Source: Nitrospirota bacterium
GTDB taxonomy: Bacteria > Nitrospirota > Thermodesulfovibrionia > Thermodesulfovibrionales > JdFR-85
Direction: 5' to 3'
Assembly: GCA_013152195.1 (NCBI GenBank)
Contig: JAADGU010000059.1
Coordinates: 1-19,132 of the forward strand
DNA length: 19,132 bases
The translations under genes and the position numbers were made by a program. The notes below the pieces were generated by a model. That model was not told the DNA's origin and did not search any database. It saw only the letters and a program-made list of their open reading frames with translations. Position 1 is the stretch's first letter. Every line of letters starts with the position of its first letter. Shown one piece after another: positions 1 through 6,351 of this stretch.

Positions 1-13
1 GAGAGGTGGGAAA

Positions 14-268
14 ATGGCTGGAAGAAAAGAAAAAAATAACACAAAGAAGTGTCCCTTATGCGGTGGGAGAATGAGTGACGGCATGACAGTAGCGCCTTTC
101 TTTATCAATGACAGGGTTATTGTTATCAAAGATGTGCCTGCCGAGGTCTGCGGGGACTGTGGAGAGGCATATATGAAGAGCCGCGTCGTTGACAGGATCG
201 AGGCTCTCCTTGACAGGCTTGAAGACCTTCATTCGGAAGTCTCTATCGTTCATTACAAAGCAGCTTAA
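14..268 (+). CDS. YgiT-type zinc finger protein (antitoxin-like)
   Basis: An 84-residue protein with two CxxC pairs (CPLCG near residue 13 and CGDCG near residue 46), the zinc-knuckle layout of YgiT-type/MqsA N-terminal domains. The residues between the pairs follow the usual YgiT pattern: a beta-rich segment ending in 'V-P-A-x-V-C', then 'C-G-E-A-Y'. The protein stops after this domain plus a short helix, so there is no C-terminal HTH as in full MqsA. In this family such short proteins are usually encoded just after a small toxin of the DUF4258/MqsR type; that partner would lie left of the window and is not seen. A GAGAGGTG ribosome site at the window edge supports the ATG at 14. The role as an antitoxin is inferred from family and from the addiction/defence relics that follow. 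Confidence 0.85.
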   Translation: MAGRKEKNNTKKCPLCGGRMSDGMTVAPFFINDRVIVIKDVPAEVCGDCGEAYMKSRVVDRIEALLDRLEDLHSEVSIVHYKAA

Positions 269-274
269 CACCTG

Positions 275-387
275 ATGCTATGCTTAGAAAAAGCAAAAGC
301 TGTTAAAGAAGTTTCAGCTCATGTTCATAAGAAACCCAAGCGTAAAAAATCCCAACCAATGAGTTGCAGGACTTTGTAGAAGATTAA
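275..387 (+). pseudogene. Relic of a small antitoxin-like gene
   Basis: A short reading frame with a Lys/Arg-rich middle (around 'HVHKKPKRK') loses frame in an A6 run near 345. With one base restored it continues as 'IPTNELQDFVED' and ends in TAA at 385-387, touching the ATG of the next relic (mod, 388). The abutting stop and start suggest a former operon partner. The composition resembles the tail of small antitoxin-type proteins, but the N-terminal part is missing or not recognisable. Identification is weak; the repaired C-terminus and its junction with mod are the main support. Confidence 0.3.
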
Positions 388-631
388 ATGACAAGGCCGA
401 AGAAAGGGTTCTATCTCAGCACCCTTTCGCTTGATCCTCAATTAGTCTGGAAGGGGGAAGATGAGATGGTAGTGGCTCTATCTGAAATGAATGAAGGAAT
501 AGTGAAGGAAATTATCGAACTGAAACCAAAAAGTGTATTGCTCTTGATAAACTGTTTGCCGGCAATGACCAGTTAAAGACCAACTCTGTTTTACAGATAA
601 AGGATGCGGGGTTGAGTTTAAGACGATATAG
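388..631 (+). pseudogene. Type III restriction-modification methyltransferase (mod) remnant
   Basis: The first 26 residues ('KGFYLSTLSLDPQLVWKG') match the N-terminus typical of Mod-like site-specific adenine methyltransferases. The frame then jumps directly to what reads as the extreme C-terminus ('MNEGIVKEIIELKPK'). After a one-base loss near 537 it continues in another frame as 'LDKLFAGNDQLKTN', and after a second loss in a G4 run near 610 as 'VEFKTI', with a stop at 629-631. The catalytic middle (DPPY and the SAM-binding motif) is absent. So this is a methyltransferase gene with a large internal deletion plus two single-base frameshifts. Family assignment is from recognised N- and C-terminal motifs and has not been searched. 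Confidence 0.6.
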
Positions 632-764
632 AACTCAGGAAAAAATCAACTATTGTAAAAACACAAAGTCTGGAAAGCAGTTCTACATGAAGAATGAAGG
701 TATTATAGAGAGGATGGACGGTTCAGTATCTCATTCTGTCTACAGACCGGCAACAAACAGGACT

Positions 765-854
765 ATGAAACTCCATTTTGACCCAAATCATGAATATCAA
801 AAACAAGCGATGAAAGCCATCATTGACAATTTGAACTATAATCAAAGACCATGA
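765..854 (+). pseudogene. Type III restriction endonuclease (res) N-terminal stub
   Basis: From the ATG at 765 the first ~20 residues ('MKLHFDPNHEYQKQAMKAI') match the conserved opening of type III Res subunits and related DEAD-type helicase/nucleases, which normally leads into the Q-motif and Walker A of a protein of nearly 1000 residues. Here the frame ends after 29 residues at 852-854, overlapping the ATG of the rhuM relic at 851. The open frame extends upstream to 612 through residues I do not recognise. It lies directly after the mod remnant, in the gene order of a type III system. The helicase and nuclease parts are entirely gone from this locus. Confidence 0.5.
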
Positions 855-1173
855 AAAAAACGAGCCCGATAAAGGCGAGATAATTATTTATCAGACTTCA
901 AAAAAAGAGATTGAGCTTAAGGTGCGACTGAAAAAAGAAACGGTTTGGCTTGATACGCACCAGATGGCTAAACTTTTTGACGTAGACAGGACAGGCGTTG
1001 TTCGCCATATCAGGAATATTTACAAAAGCGGTGAATTAAAGCGTGAATCAACCTGTGCAAAAATTGCACAGGTTGCTAAAGACGGGAAAGTCCGCATAAT
1101 GGATTTTTATAATCTGGATACGATTATCTCTGTCGGCTATCGTGTAAACTCCAAACGTGCATCCCAGTTTTGA
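851..1173 (+). pseudogene. RhuM-family protein remnant
   Basis: The frame open from 835 to 1173 encodes the well-conserved first third of RhuM (virulence RhuM family): 'NEPDKGEIIIYQTS', 'ETVWLDTHQMAKLFDVDRT', 'NIYKSGELKRESTCAKIAQ' and 'MDFYNLDTIISVGYRVNSKR'. The natural ATG at 851 is out of frame with this by one base in an A7 run (854-860); one more A gives M-K-K-N-E-P. Otherwise translation could only begin at an internal GTG (922). The protein stops just after 'VNSKRASQF', where intact members continue for some 200 residues, so the C-terminus is lost. RhuM genes commonly sit inside type I/III restriction loci, which fits the mod and res relics beside it. The stretch 1174-1284 downstream holds no recognisable gene. 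Confidence 0.7.
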
Positions 1174-1296
1174 ACACTTAATCCGGTTTTATCCACTCCC
1201 AGCATCCTTAATTTGTCTGAGATTTTCCCGGGATATTGATGTTAAACTTGCGGGTATACAAATACAGACTTTAAAAGGGGTTATATGCAGAAAATA

Positions 1297-1318
1297 CAGG
1301 ATATTATCAGGATATTAT
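1297..1318 (+). repeat. Perfect 11-bp tandem duplication (frameshifting)
   Basis: CAGGATATTAT occurs twice head to tail (1297-1307, 1308-1318). An ATG at 1285 with a strong AAGGGG site (1275-1280) opens a frame that dies after 11 residues because of this duplication. With one unit removed, the 1285 frame runs straight into the gene starting at 1326, adding an N-terminal 'MQKIQDIIEE'. Confidence 0.85.
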
Positions 1319-1325
1319 AGAAGAG

Positions 1326-1880
1326 ATGAAAGATCTCGAAAAAAGATTAACTCTGGAGATTCAGAAAAAAGAAAAGGAATTTTCCTATGAAATTCATGGT
1401 AAAAAGGTCACTTTTGAAGAAGAGGTCAAACAACACCATAAAGCTCTTGCAACAAAGATTTACAAGTATGTCTTTAATGCTGAATGGTTCAACATACTAA
1501 CGGTTCCGATAATATGGTTTGGCATTTTTACGGCAGTTTTTCTGGATTCATTTGTCACAATGTATCAGTCTATTTGTTTCCCGGTGTATAAAATCCCGAA
1601 AGTGAAACGGAGCGACTATATAGTGATAGATCGTCATGCCCTTAAATACCTTAATGCAATAGAAAAGTTGAATTGCATGTATTGCGGGTACTTCAATGGC
1701 TTAATCGCCTATGTTCAGGAAATAGCTGCCAGAACCGAACAATATTGGTGTCCGATCAAACATGCCAGAAAAATCCGCAGTATTCATAGTCGCTACAGAA
1801 AATTCCTGGAGTATGGAGACGGAGAGGAATACAGGAAAAGAATCGAAGAGGTCAGAAGAGATTTTGCCGATATAAAATAA
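1326..1880 (+). CDS. Conserved membrane protein of unknown function with CxxC motif
   Basis: A 184-residue protein. It has a charged N-terminal helix (1-45), one or two hydrophobic segments (about residues 55-90, 'ILTVPIIWFGIFTAVFLDSF'), and a strongly patterned C-terminal half: 'IPKVKRSDYIVIDR', 'LNCMYCGYFNGLIAYVQEIA', 'RTEQYWCPIKHAR'. I recognise this as a widespread bacterial hypothetical family, but no function is known to me. The three Cys (CMYCG and YWCP) with the nearby His could bind a metal or be redox active; that is inference. The ancestral start was probably the ATG at 1285, now separated by the 11-bp tandem duplication. Translation must now use 1326, preceded by only a weak GAAGAG site, with loss of about ten residues. 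No partner gene is evident. Confidence 0.75.
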   Translation: MKDLEKRLTLEIQKKEKEFSYEIHGKKVTFEEEVKQHHKALATKIYKYVFNAEWFNILTVPIIWFGIFTAVFLDSFVTMYQSICFPVYKIPKVKRSDYIVIDRHALKYLNAIEKLNCMYCGYFNGLIAYVQEIAARTEQYWCPIKHARKIRSIHSRYRKFLEYGDGEEYRKRIEEVRRDFADIK

Positions 1881-1896
1881 AGAGCTATATTTCCTG

Positions 1897-1925
1897 TTGA
1901 AATATGGGCTACGAGATGATAGTAT
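1897..1925 (+). promoter_or_regulatory. Putative sigma-70 promoter of ald
   Basis: TTGAAA (1897-1902), 17-bp spacer, TAGTAT (1920-1925). The predicted start near 1932 gives a short leader with AGAGAGGG (1932-1939) before the ATG at 1945. A perfect 7-bp inverted repeat, ATATTTC/GAAATAT (1887-1905), overlaps the -35 box and could be an operator. Both calls are from eye only. Confidence 0.35.
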
Positions 1926-1944
1926 TTACTTAGAGAGGGTTGGC

Positions 1945-3057
1945 ATGATAATAGGCGTTCCAAAAGAGATAAAAAAGGAGGAGTACAGGGTAGCTGTCAC
2001 GCCTTTTGGTGCTGAGGAGCTTAAGAGGAATGGCCATACCGTTCTTGTTGAGTCCGGGGCGGGGGAGGGCAGTGGTTTTTCTGATGACGAATATCTCGGG
2101 GCAGACGCTGACATTATTGACAGGGAGAGTTTGTTCAGGAAGGCAGACCTCATTGTCAAGGTGAAGGAGCCCCTTCCTCCTGAATATGATTTAATCAGAG
2201 AGGGGCAGGTGATCTTTACGTTTCTCCATCTTGCACCAAACCGTGAACTTACTGAAGTGCTCCTTGCCAAGAGGGTGGTTGCATTTGGATATGAAACTCT
2301 GCAGAGGGATGGCGAGCTGCCCCTGCTTTCGCCCATGAGTGAGATTGCGGGCAGAATGGCCCCAATAATGGGAGCATTCTATCTGCAGAAGATTACAGGA
2401 GGAGAGGGTATCCTCCCCACCGGGACAACCGGGGTAAAGCCTGCAAGGTTATTGATAATCGGTGCAGGAGTTGTTGGTTCGAATGCTGCCCGTGTTTCTG
2501 TTGGTCTCGGAATGGATACGGTCGTAATAAACAAGGGAGTTGAAAAACTGAGGAAGATTGATGAGATATTCATGGGAAGGGTAAAGACCCTGCCCCTTAC
2601 CGGATGCGACATAGAGGAAGAGATAAGGAATGCTGATATTGTGGTTGGTGCTGTACTTGTTCCGGGTGGGAAGGCCCCTGTGCTGATAAGCAGGGGGATG
2701 CTCAGTATTATGAAAAGAGGTGCTGTTATCATTGATGTATCTGTAGACCAGGGAGGATGCGTTGAGACATCAAGACCAACCACACACGATAACCCTGTGT
2801 ATGTTGTTGATGGCGTGATACACTATACGGTTGCCAATATGCCAGGTGCATACCCAAGGACATCAACCCTTGCATTGACAAATGTAACTCTTCCATATAT
2901 CAGGACCATGGCTGACAAGGGTGTTGAGCGAGCTATTAAGGAAGACCCTTCAATCAGGAGTGCCCTTAATACTTATGCTGGAGAGGTTGTTCATAAGACC
3001 TTAGCCGATTCCTTGGGGATTCCTTACAGGAGTATCGATCAGATATTGAAAGGATGA
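1945..3057 (+). CDS. ald: Alanine dehydrogenase
   Basis: NAD-dependent alanine dehydrogenase interconverts L-alanine with pyruvate and ammonium in the cytoplasm, usually as a hexamer. From the ATG at 1945 the protein is 370 residues, the normal family length; the AGAGAGGG site directly before it favours this start over the in-frame ATG at 1897, which would add 16 unrelated residues. Visible landmarks are the N-terminal 'MIIGVPKEIKKEEYRVAVTP' with substrate-binding R15, 'VKVKEP' with K74, 'FTFLHLAP' with catalytic H95, the Rossmann glycine motif 'IIGAGVVGSNAA' near residue 175, and 'IDVSVDQGGC' with the catalytic Asp near 269. All expected catalytic residues are present. The gene stands alone on the + strand between the conserved membrane protein and a promoter-rich non-coding region. 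A link to nitrogen metabolism is tempting given the sigma-54-type promoter downstream, but remains inference. Confidence 0.95.
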   Translation: MIIGVPKEIKKEEYRVAVTPFGAEELKRNGHTVLVESGAGEGSGFSDDEYLGADADIIDRESLFRKADLIVKVKEPLPPEYDLIREGQVIFTFLHLAPNRELTEVLLAKRVVAFGYETLQRDGELPLLSPMSEIAGRMAPIMGAFYLQKITGGEGILPTGTTGVKPARLLIIGAGVVGSNAARVSVGLGMDTVVINKGVEKLRKIDEIFMGRVKTLPLTGCDIEEEIRNADIVVGAVLVPGGKAPVLISRGMLSIMKRGAVIIDVSVDQGGCVETSRPTTHDNPVYVVDGVIHYTVANMPGAYPRTSTLALTNVTLPYIRTMADKGVERAIKEDPSIRSALNTYAGEVVHKTLADSLGIPYRSIDQILKG

Positions 3058-3201
3058 TCCAGCCTTTTTTTCTGCAATCTTCAGATTTCGAAAATCCCGT
3101 CCGTGTATCTGCAACAACAGTATCTACAAAATTGTCAACTCTTTACATTTTTGTGTTCCTGGTTGTTATATTTTATATTTAAAAATCAAGGGATTAGTTC
3201 C

Positions 3202-3217
3202 TGGCACGTTTCTGGCT
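3202..3217 (+). promoter_or_regulatory. Sigma-54 (-24/-12) promoter candidate
   Basis: TGGCACGTTTCTGGCT matches the sigma-54 consensus TGGCACG-N4-TTGC-W at all but one defined base and keeps the exact GG-N10-GC spacing. About 80 bp upstream lies a TGT-N10-ACA (3104-3119), the form of a NifA upstream activator site, though that pattern is short enough to occur by chance. The next gene downstream is the orphan Fis-type HTH gene at 3464, but a MITE (3279-3424) now lies between. The rest of 3058-3463 shows no gene. Confidence 0.5.
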
Positions 3218-3278
3218 TTATTTAAGGTGTAGCCGGGGTTGAGAGCTATGCAGGGGTAGGTGTTTAACGCATGTTGGT

Positions 3279-3424
3279 TAGAGTCTGTGTATAAACTGCT
3301 GTTTTTTATTTTTGTCATACCCGAAGTCTGTAATCGGGTATCCAGAACTCACTGAAAAGAGTGGATTCCCGCTCAACAGACCGCGGGAATGAGGCTCAAT
3401 TCTTATATTTATACACAGACTCTA
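3279..3424 (+). mobile_element. MITE-like element, copy 1 (146 bp)
   Basis: Bounded by a perfect 17-bp terminal inverted repeat, TAGAGTCTGTGTATAAA, with TA at both outer ends, as expected for a TA target-site duplication by an IS630/Tc1-mariner-type transposase. It has no coding capacity. The inside holds two further imperfect palindromes (around ATACCCGA/TCGGGTAT and ATTCCCGC/GCGGGAAT). A copy in the opposite orientation lies at 15997-16148; aligned by eye they differ by about one substitution and two small indels (1 bp and 5 bp). The 13-bp sequence TAGGTGTTTAACG is present on both flanks (3257-3269 and 3427-3439) and predates or surrounds the insertion. The transposase source is not in the window. 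Confidence 0.85.
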
Positions 3425-3463
3425 GTTAGGTGTTTAACGGCAGTTCAGCAGAATGGAGCATGG

Positions 3464-3667
3464 ATGGTTTCATTGAAAGACAAGGTTGAAGAGATGGAGA
3501 GGGAGGAGATTATCAGGGCCCTGAAGGAGACTGGCTGGGTCAAGGCCAAGGCAGCAAGGGTCCTGGGGATTACAGAAAGGATGATAGGGTATAAGATCAG
3601 AAAATACGGGATCAAGATAAGCCTGACAGGGGAAGAGAGAGATTTTTTCGACAAACAGGATTTATAG
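3464..3667 (+). CDS. Orphan Fis-type helix-turn-helix protein (NifA-like C-terminal domain)
   Basis: A 67-residue protein made almost wholly of a Fis-type HTH (HTH_8) domain: 'LKDKVEEMEREEIIRALKET' followed by 'GWVKAKAARVLGITERMIGY'. The GW-x-x-A-K-A-A-R-x-L-G-I-T pattern and 'MIGYKIRKYGIK' are closest to the C-terminal DNA-binding domain of NifA and other sigma-54 activators, not to stand-alone Fis. The ATG at 3464 has a GGAG site 5 nt upstream. An upstream in-frame ATG at 3389 lies inside the MITE and would add 25 MITE-derived residues, so it is rejected. It may be a true small DNA-binding protein or the surviving tail of a lost sigma-54 activator; no AAA+ domain remains nearby. Downstream, 3668-3878 holds only a small hairpin. 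Confidence 0.65.
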   Translation: MVSLKDKVEEMEREEIIRALKETGWVKAKAARVLGITERMIGYKIRKYGIKISLTGEERDFFDKQDL

Positions 3668-3697
3668 GGATGATAGTGTTTTTTAAATCTTTCCTCC

Positions 3698-3718
3698 TAT
3701 CAGCGTAACGCGCTGATA
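3698..3718. other. Perfect 8-bp stem hairpin
   Basis: TATCAGCG / CGCTGATA separated by 5 nt, 30 bp after the HTH gene stop. There is no T-run on either side, so it is not a clear terminator; it may be an operator or a weak 3'-end hairpin. The remainder of 3668-3878 shows no feature. Confidence 0.35.
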
Positions 3719-3878
3719 CAAGAACAGTAATGCTAACACACTAAATGTCCTCTGTTAGGTTGTTCCCTCCCGGTATGTTCTGTTTACCCGGAAGTCTTGC
3801 AAGGTTTCCCGTTCACAAATATCCTCTGTCCCAGGGAAGAGAAGGCGAATGCCGGACCTCCTGATCCATGCGGTTGAT

Positions 3879-3907
3879 TTGACAATTACCCTGAAATGTG
3901 ATAAAAC
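3879..3907 (+). promoter_or_regulatory. Sigma-70 promoter, leaderless start predicted
   Basis: TTGACA (3879-3884, perfect -35), 17-bp spacer, TAAAAC (3902-3907). A start point 7 nt after the -10 box falls on the A of the ATG at 3914, and there is no Shine-Dalgarno sequence before that ATG. Confidence 0.5.
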
Positions 3908-3913
3908 TTTAGT

Positions 3914-5479
3914 ATGAAGGCAGGCAGGGGCGAACAAAGACAGCGTCTTGGTGAGTTACTCGTTGAACATGGTTTGATTAATACAAACCAGTTGAAGGAG
4001 GCTCTGAAGAGGCAGGCTCAGGTAGGCGGGCAGATAGGGTCCATCCTGATCGAGCTGGGCTTTATTACAACTGACGATCTTCTTGACTTCCTGAGCAGGC
4101 AGCTTGGTGTCCCTTCAGCAAATCTCTTTAAACTGGATGTGCCGCCGCAGATTTTGCGGTTCCTGCCGTTGGAGAAGATCAAGAGCCTGAGGGTTGTTCC
4201 CCTTGCGGTTGATGATAATTCAGTGACACTTGCAATGGTGAATCCCAGTGACATGGTAACGCTCAGTGAAATCGAGTTTTCCCTCGGTAAAAAGGTAGAG
4301 CCGGTAGTAGTGCCTGCCCTGCAGATGGAGACTGCAATAAAAAGCCTTATGACAGACCCTGATAAAGGGCTTAAAGGTGCGGTACTTGAAAAGGAGGCAC
4401 AAAAATCAGAGGCGCAAAAATCACCTGAATTGCTCTCATTGCTGCGCTATCTGGTGGATTCCCCTGCAACCGATATGCTGCTCACTGCTGGTGTTCCCCC
4501 TTCCTTAAAGATTCACAATGATATAAAGAGGACCACGATGGCTTCGCTTACACCAATTGATTGTCAAAGGTATGCGAGGGGAATGATGTCCGGGGAGGAC
4601 TGGGAAAAGTTTCTCCGGAAAGGCGACCGGGATTTTGCGGTTACCTATCCGGAAATCGGACGATTCAGGGTGAGTGTTTATAAACAGCGGAGCTCCATTT
4701 CTGTTGCCATCAGGCATATTACAGAAATTATCCCATCCCTGGAGGAACTCAATCTTCCGGAGTGGTTGAAAGAGTATGCCCTTAAGCCTCAGGGGTTGAT
4801 ATTGGTGGCAGGTCCTGCAGGTCATGGTAAAACCACCACCCTAGCCGCAATGATTGATATTATCAACACCTACAGGAGATGTAACATTGTCACACTTGAG
4901 GACCCGATCGAGTATCTCCACAAGCATAAGAACAGTAATGTCAATCAGAGGGAGATCGGGCTGGATACAGAATCTTTTTATGAGGGGATGAAACGTATTT
5001 TCAGGCAGTATCCCGATGTGATAGTTGTTGGGGAGTTGAGGGACAAGGAGAGCTTTGAAATAGCCTTGCAGGCAGCTGATACCGGACATCTTGTTTTATG
5101 CACAGTTCATTCAAATAACTCCACTACGGCAATTGAGAGAATTATTAATATGTTTCCGTCACATCAGCAGAACCTGACCAGGACAAAGATTGCCGATACC
5201 CTCCTGCTTGTATTTTCTCAGAGACTGGTTCCCCTAAAGGATGGTGACGGCAGGATACTTGCCTATGAAAAACTGATAAACAGCTACAGGATAAAGAATC
5301 TTATAAGAGAGGAGAAGACCCACCAGATAAGGTCTCAGATGCAGGTAGGGACAGATGAGTTTTCATCCATTGACAGCGCTCTTGCAAATCTTTACAGGGA
5401 AGGATTGATCACTCTTGAGAAGGGTCTGCTATATGCTGAAAACGAACAGTTCTTCAGGGAGATTGCTGGGGTTGTCTGA
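3914..5479 (+). CDS. GspE/MshE N-terminal domain fused to PilT-type ATPase
   Basis: A 521-residue secretion/type IV pilus family ATPase. Residues 1-150 form a GspE/MshE N-terminal (T2SSE_N, c-di-GMP-binding type) domain: 'LGELLVEHGLI', 'LGFITTDDLLDFLSRQLGVP', 'LPLEKIKSLRVVPLAV'. Residues ~170-510 are a PilT-like ATPase with a PAS-like N2 part ('ATDMLLTAGVPPSLKIHND'), Walker A GPAGHGKTT (300-308, K306), Asp box 'VTLEDPIEY', Walker B 'VIVVGELRD' (E374) and His box 'CTVHSNN' (H399). True PilT starts near the N2 part, whereas PilB/GspE carry the N-terminal domain plus a Cys4 zinc motif that is absent here, so the architecture is mixed. P-loop 'GHGK' replaces the usual 'GSGK', keeping the invariant residues. 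No pilin, PilC or other pilus gene is adjacent. The likely role is twitching/pilus retraction or a c-di-GMP-gated variant; partner and substrate are unknown. Confidence 0.85.
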   Translation: MKAGRGEQRQRLGELLVEHGLINTNQLKEALKRQAQVGGQIGSILIELGFITTDDLLDFLSRQLGVPSANLFKLDVPPQILRFLPLEKIKSLRVVPLAVDDNSVTLAMVNPSDMVTLSEIEFSLGKKVEPVVVPALQMETAIKSLMTDPDKGLKGAVLEKEAQKSEAQKSPELLSLLRYLVDSPATDMLLTAGVPPSLKIHNDIKRTTMASLTPIDCQRYARGMMSGEDWEKFLRKGDRDFAVTYPEIGRFRVSVYKQRSSISVAIRHITEIIPSLEELNLPEWLKEYALKPQGLILVAGPAGHGKTTTLAAMIDIINTYRRCNIVTLEDPIEYLHKHKNSNVNQREIGLDTESFYEGMKRIFRQYPDVIVVGELRDKESFEIALQAADTGHLVLCTVHSNNSTTAIERIINMFPSHQQNLTRTKIADTLLLVFSQRLVPLKDGDGRILAYEKLINSYRIKNLIREEKTHQIRSQMQVGTDEFSSIDSALANLYREGLITLEKGLLYAENEQFFREIAGVV

Positions 5480-5577
5480 GTTTACAAGGATGTTGAAATC
5501 TCTTTCTTTGAGATCCGGGGGCATTTCTGTCACCTCGGCAAGTACCCTTAACCTCTCAGTCTAAAAAATCCTCCCTA

Positions 5578-6003
5578 TCAAGTCTTGTCTCGCAAATCCT
5601 TTTTATAAGCATAAACCCCCGGACTCTCAACAACTAATTGAAATCCCTTTTTGGTGGCCGAGTTGAGAATAAGTGGTCCCTGAAAATTTGCCATAACCCT
5701 GTTGTTCTCAACCCTGACAATTACGAGGATTGCGAGGTCATTAACGTCTTCAAGCCCGATGAGTTTTTTTGCCGTGTCAGGGACTTCAAACTGATAAGAG
5801 GGATTCATCAGGAATGGATTGATTACTATGAAGGCAACCTCAGCGTCATCAATTGCCTGCAGCCATTTAACTTCCGTTTCCTTATGGTCCATGAGGATGT
5901 ATCTTTTAAGGTCGGGGAACCCGAAAAGCCCATCTGGAAAGTGAATGACCTGTTCTTCCGGTACCTCCAGGTTGCCGAATCTGGTTGTTGAAAAACTGAT
6001 CAC
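5578..6003 (-). CDS. fliW: Flagellar assembly factor FliW
   Basis: A 141-residue FliW. In this family FliW binds flagellin and the global regulator CsrA; when flagellin is exported, freed FliW sequesters CsrA and relieves repression of flagellin mRNA. Diagnostic segments are 'TTRFGNLEV', 'IHFPDGLFGFPDLKRYIL', 'WLQAIDDAEVAFIVINPF', and 'NFQGPLILNSATKKGFQLVV', which is the conserved N-x-x-x-P-L-x-x-N block. The start is a GTG that overlaps the csrA stop (GTGA), so translation is coupled to csrA; an AAGGAGG lies 12 nt further up, within csrA. It is the last gene of the flgMNKL-csrA-fliW unit and converges with the PilT-like gene. The 98 bp between them (5480-5577) hold only a weak small inverted repeat (ATCTC/GAGAT). 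Confidence 0.93.
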   Translation of the reverse strand: MISFSTTRFGNLEVPEEQVIHFPDGLFGFPDLKRYILMDHKETEVKWLQAIDDAEVAFIVINPFLMNPSYQFEVPDTAKKLIGLEDVNDLAILVIVRVENNRVMANFQGPLILNSATKKGFQLVVESPGVYAYKKDLRDKT

Positions 6004-6229
6004 GATTTTCTGAAGACCTCCTTGAGTTTGCCAAAGGTGTCCAGCCCTGCCATTGCAGAGAGCCTGTTTTCCCTGGAGATTTTCTGGTATAGTTCTTCCC
6101 TGTAAATCCTGAAGTGCCTTGGTGCATCTATGCCGAGTCTTACCTGATTTCCCTTACCTCCACCACCCTGATGATTATATCATCACCAATACGGATTGAT
6201 TCGTCTGACTTCCTTGTCAATACCAGCAT
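6000..6229 (-). pseudogene. csrA: Carbon storage regulator CsrA, frameshifted as read
   Basis: From the ATG at 6229, with GGAGG 4 nt upstream, the frame reads 'MLVLTRKSDESIRIGDDIII' and 'RVVEV', the N-terminal half of CsrA, then stops after 29 residues. With a single G added to the GGG run at 6151-6153 it continues as 'RGNQVRLGIDAPRHFRIYRE' and on to 'LKEVFRKS', giving a normal-looking CsrA with the RNA-binding 'VRLGIDAP' strand and a 76-residue total. The stop overlaps the fliW GTG. CsrA binds GGA motifs in mRNA leaders and represses flagellin translation; pairing with FliW is the standard arrangement. The gene lies between flgL and fliW in the sigma-28 unit. Since both halves are fully conserved, either the break is very recent or it is a sequencing error in a homopolymer. 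Confidence 0.85.
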
Positions 6230-6253
6230 CCTGCCTCCTCTTGCTTTCAACAG

Positions 6254-6341
6254 ATTTAATTCAACCCGGATTCAGCGATAAAAAGCCTCTATCATATCCC
6301 TTCCAACAACCATTTATCGCTGGATTCGGGTTCAGTTAAAT
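6254..6341. repeat. Long imperfect palindrome between flgL and csrA
   Basis: The two arms, about 29 bp each (6254-6284 and 6313-6341), share the pattern ATTTAA..AACCCG.AT.CAGCGATAAA in inverted orientation with about four mismatches, around a loop of about 28 nt. On the - strand transcript this would form a strong stem between the flgL stop (6352) and the csrA ribosome site (6234-6238). It could be a small palindromic mobile repeat, a processing site, or a partial terminator separating flgL from csrA-fliW. No T-run follows. Confidence 0.7.
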
Positions 6342-6351
6342 CCCCGGTTGG

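Noticed and set aside
3389..3463. Upstream start of the HTH gene at 3389
   Set aside because: It begins inside the MITE and adds unrelated residues; ATG 3464 has its own GGAG site.
3755..3937. 60-codon - strand frame before the PilT-like gene
   Set aside because: No ribosome site or domain, and it overlaps the TTGACA promoter and start of the + strand gene.
5638..5991. 117-codon + strand frame opposite fliW
   Set aside because: Antisense shadow of fliW with no recognisable domain or ribosome site.
6145..6160. Programmed frameshift in csrA
   Set aside because: No slippery heptamer, downstream pseudoknot or SD-like stimulator is evident; simple indel or sequencing error is more likely.
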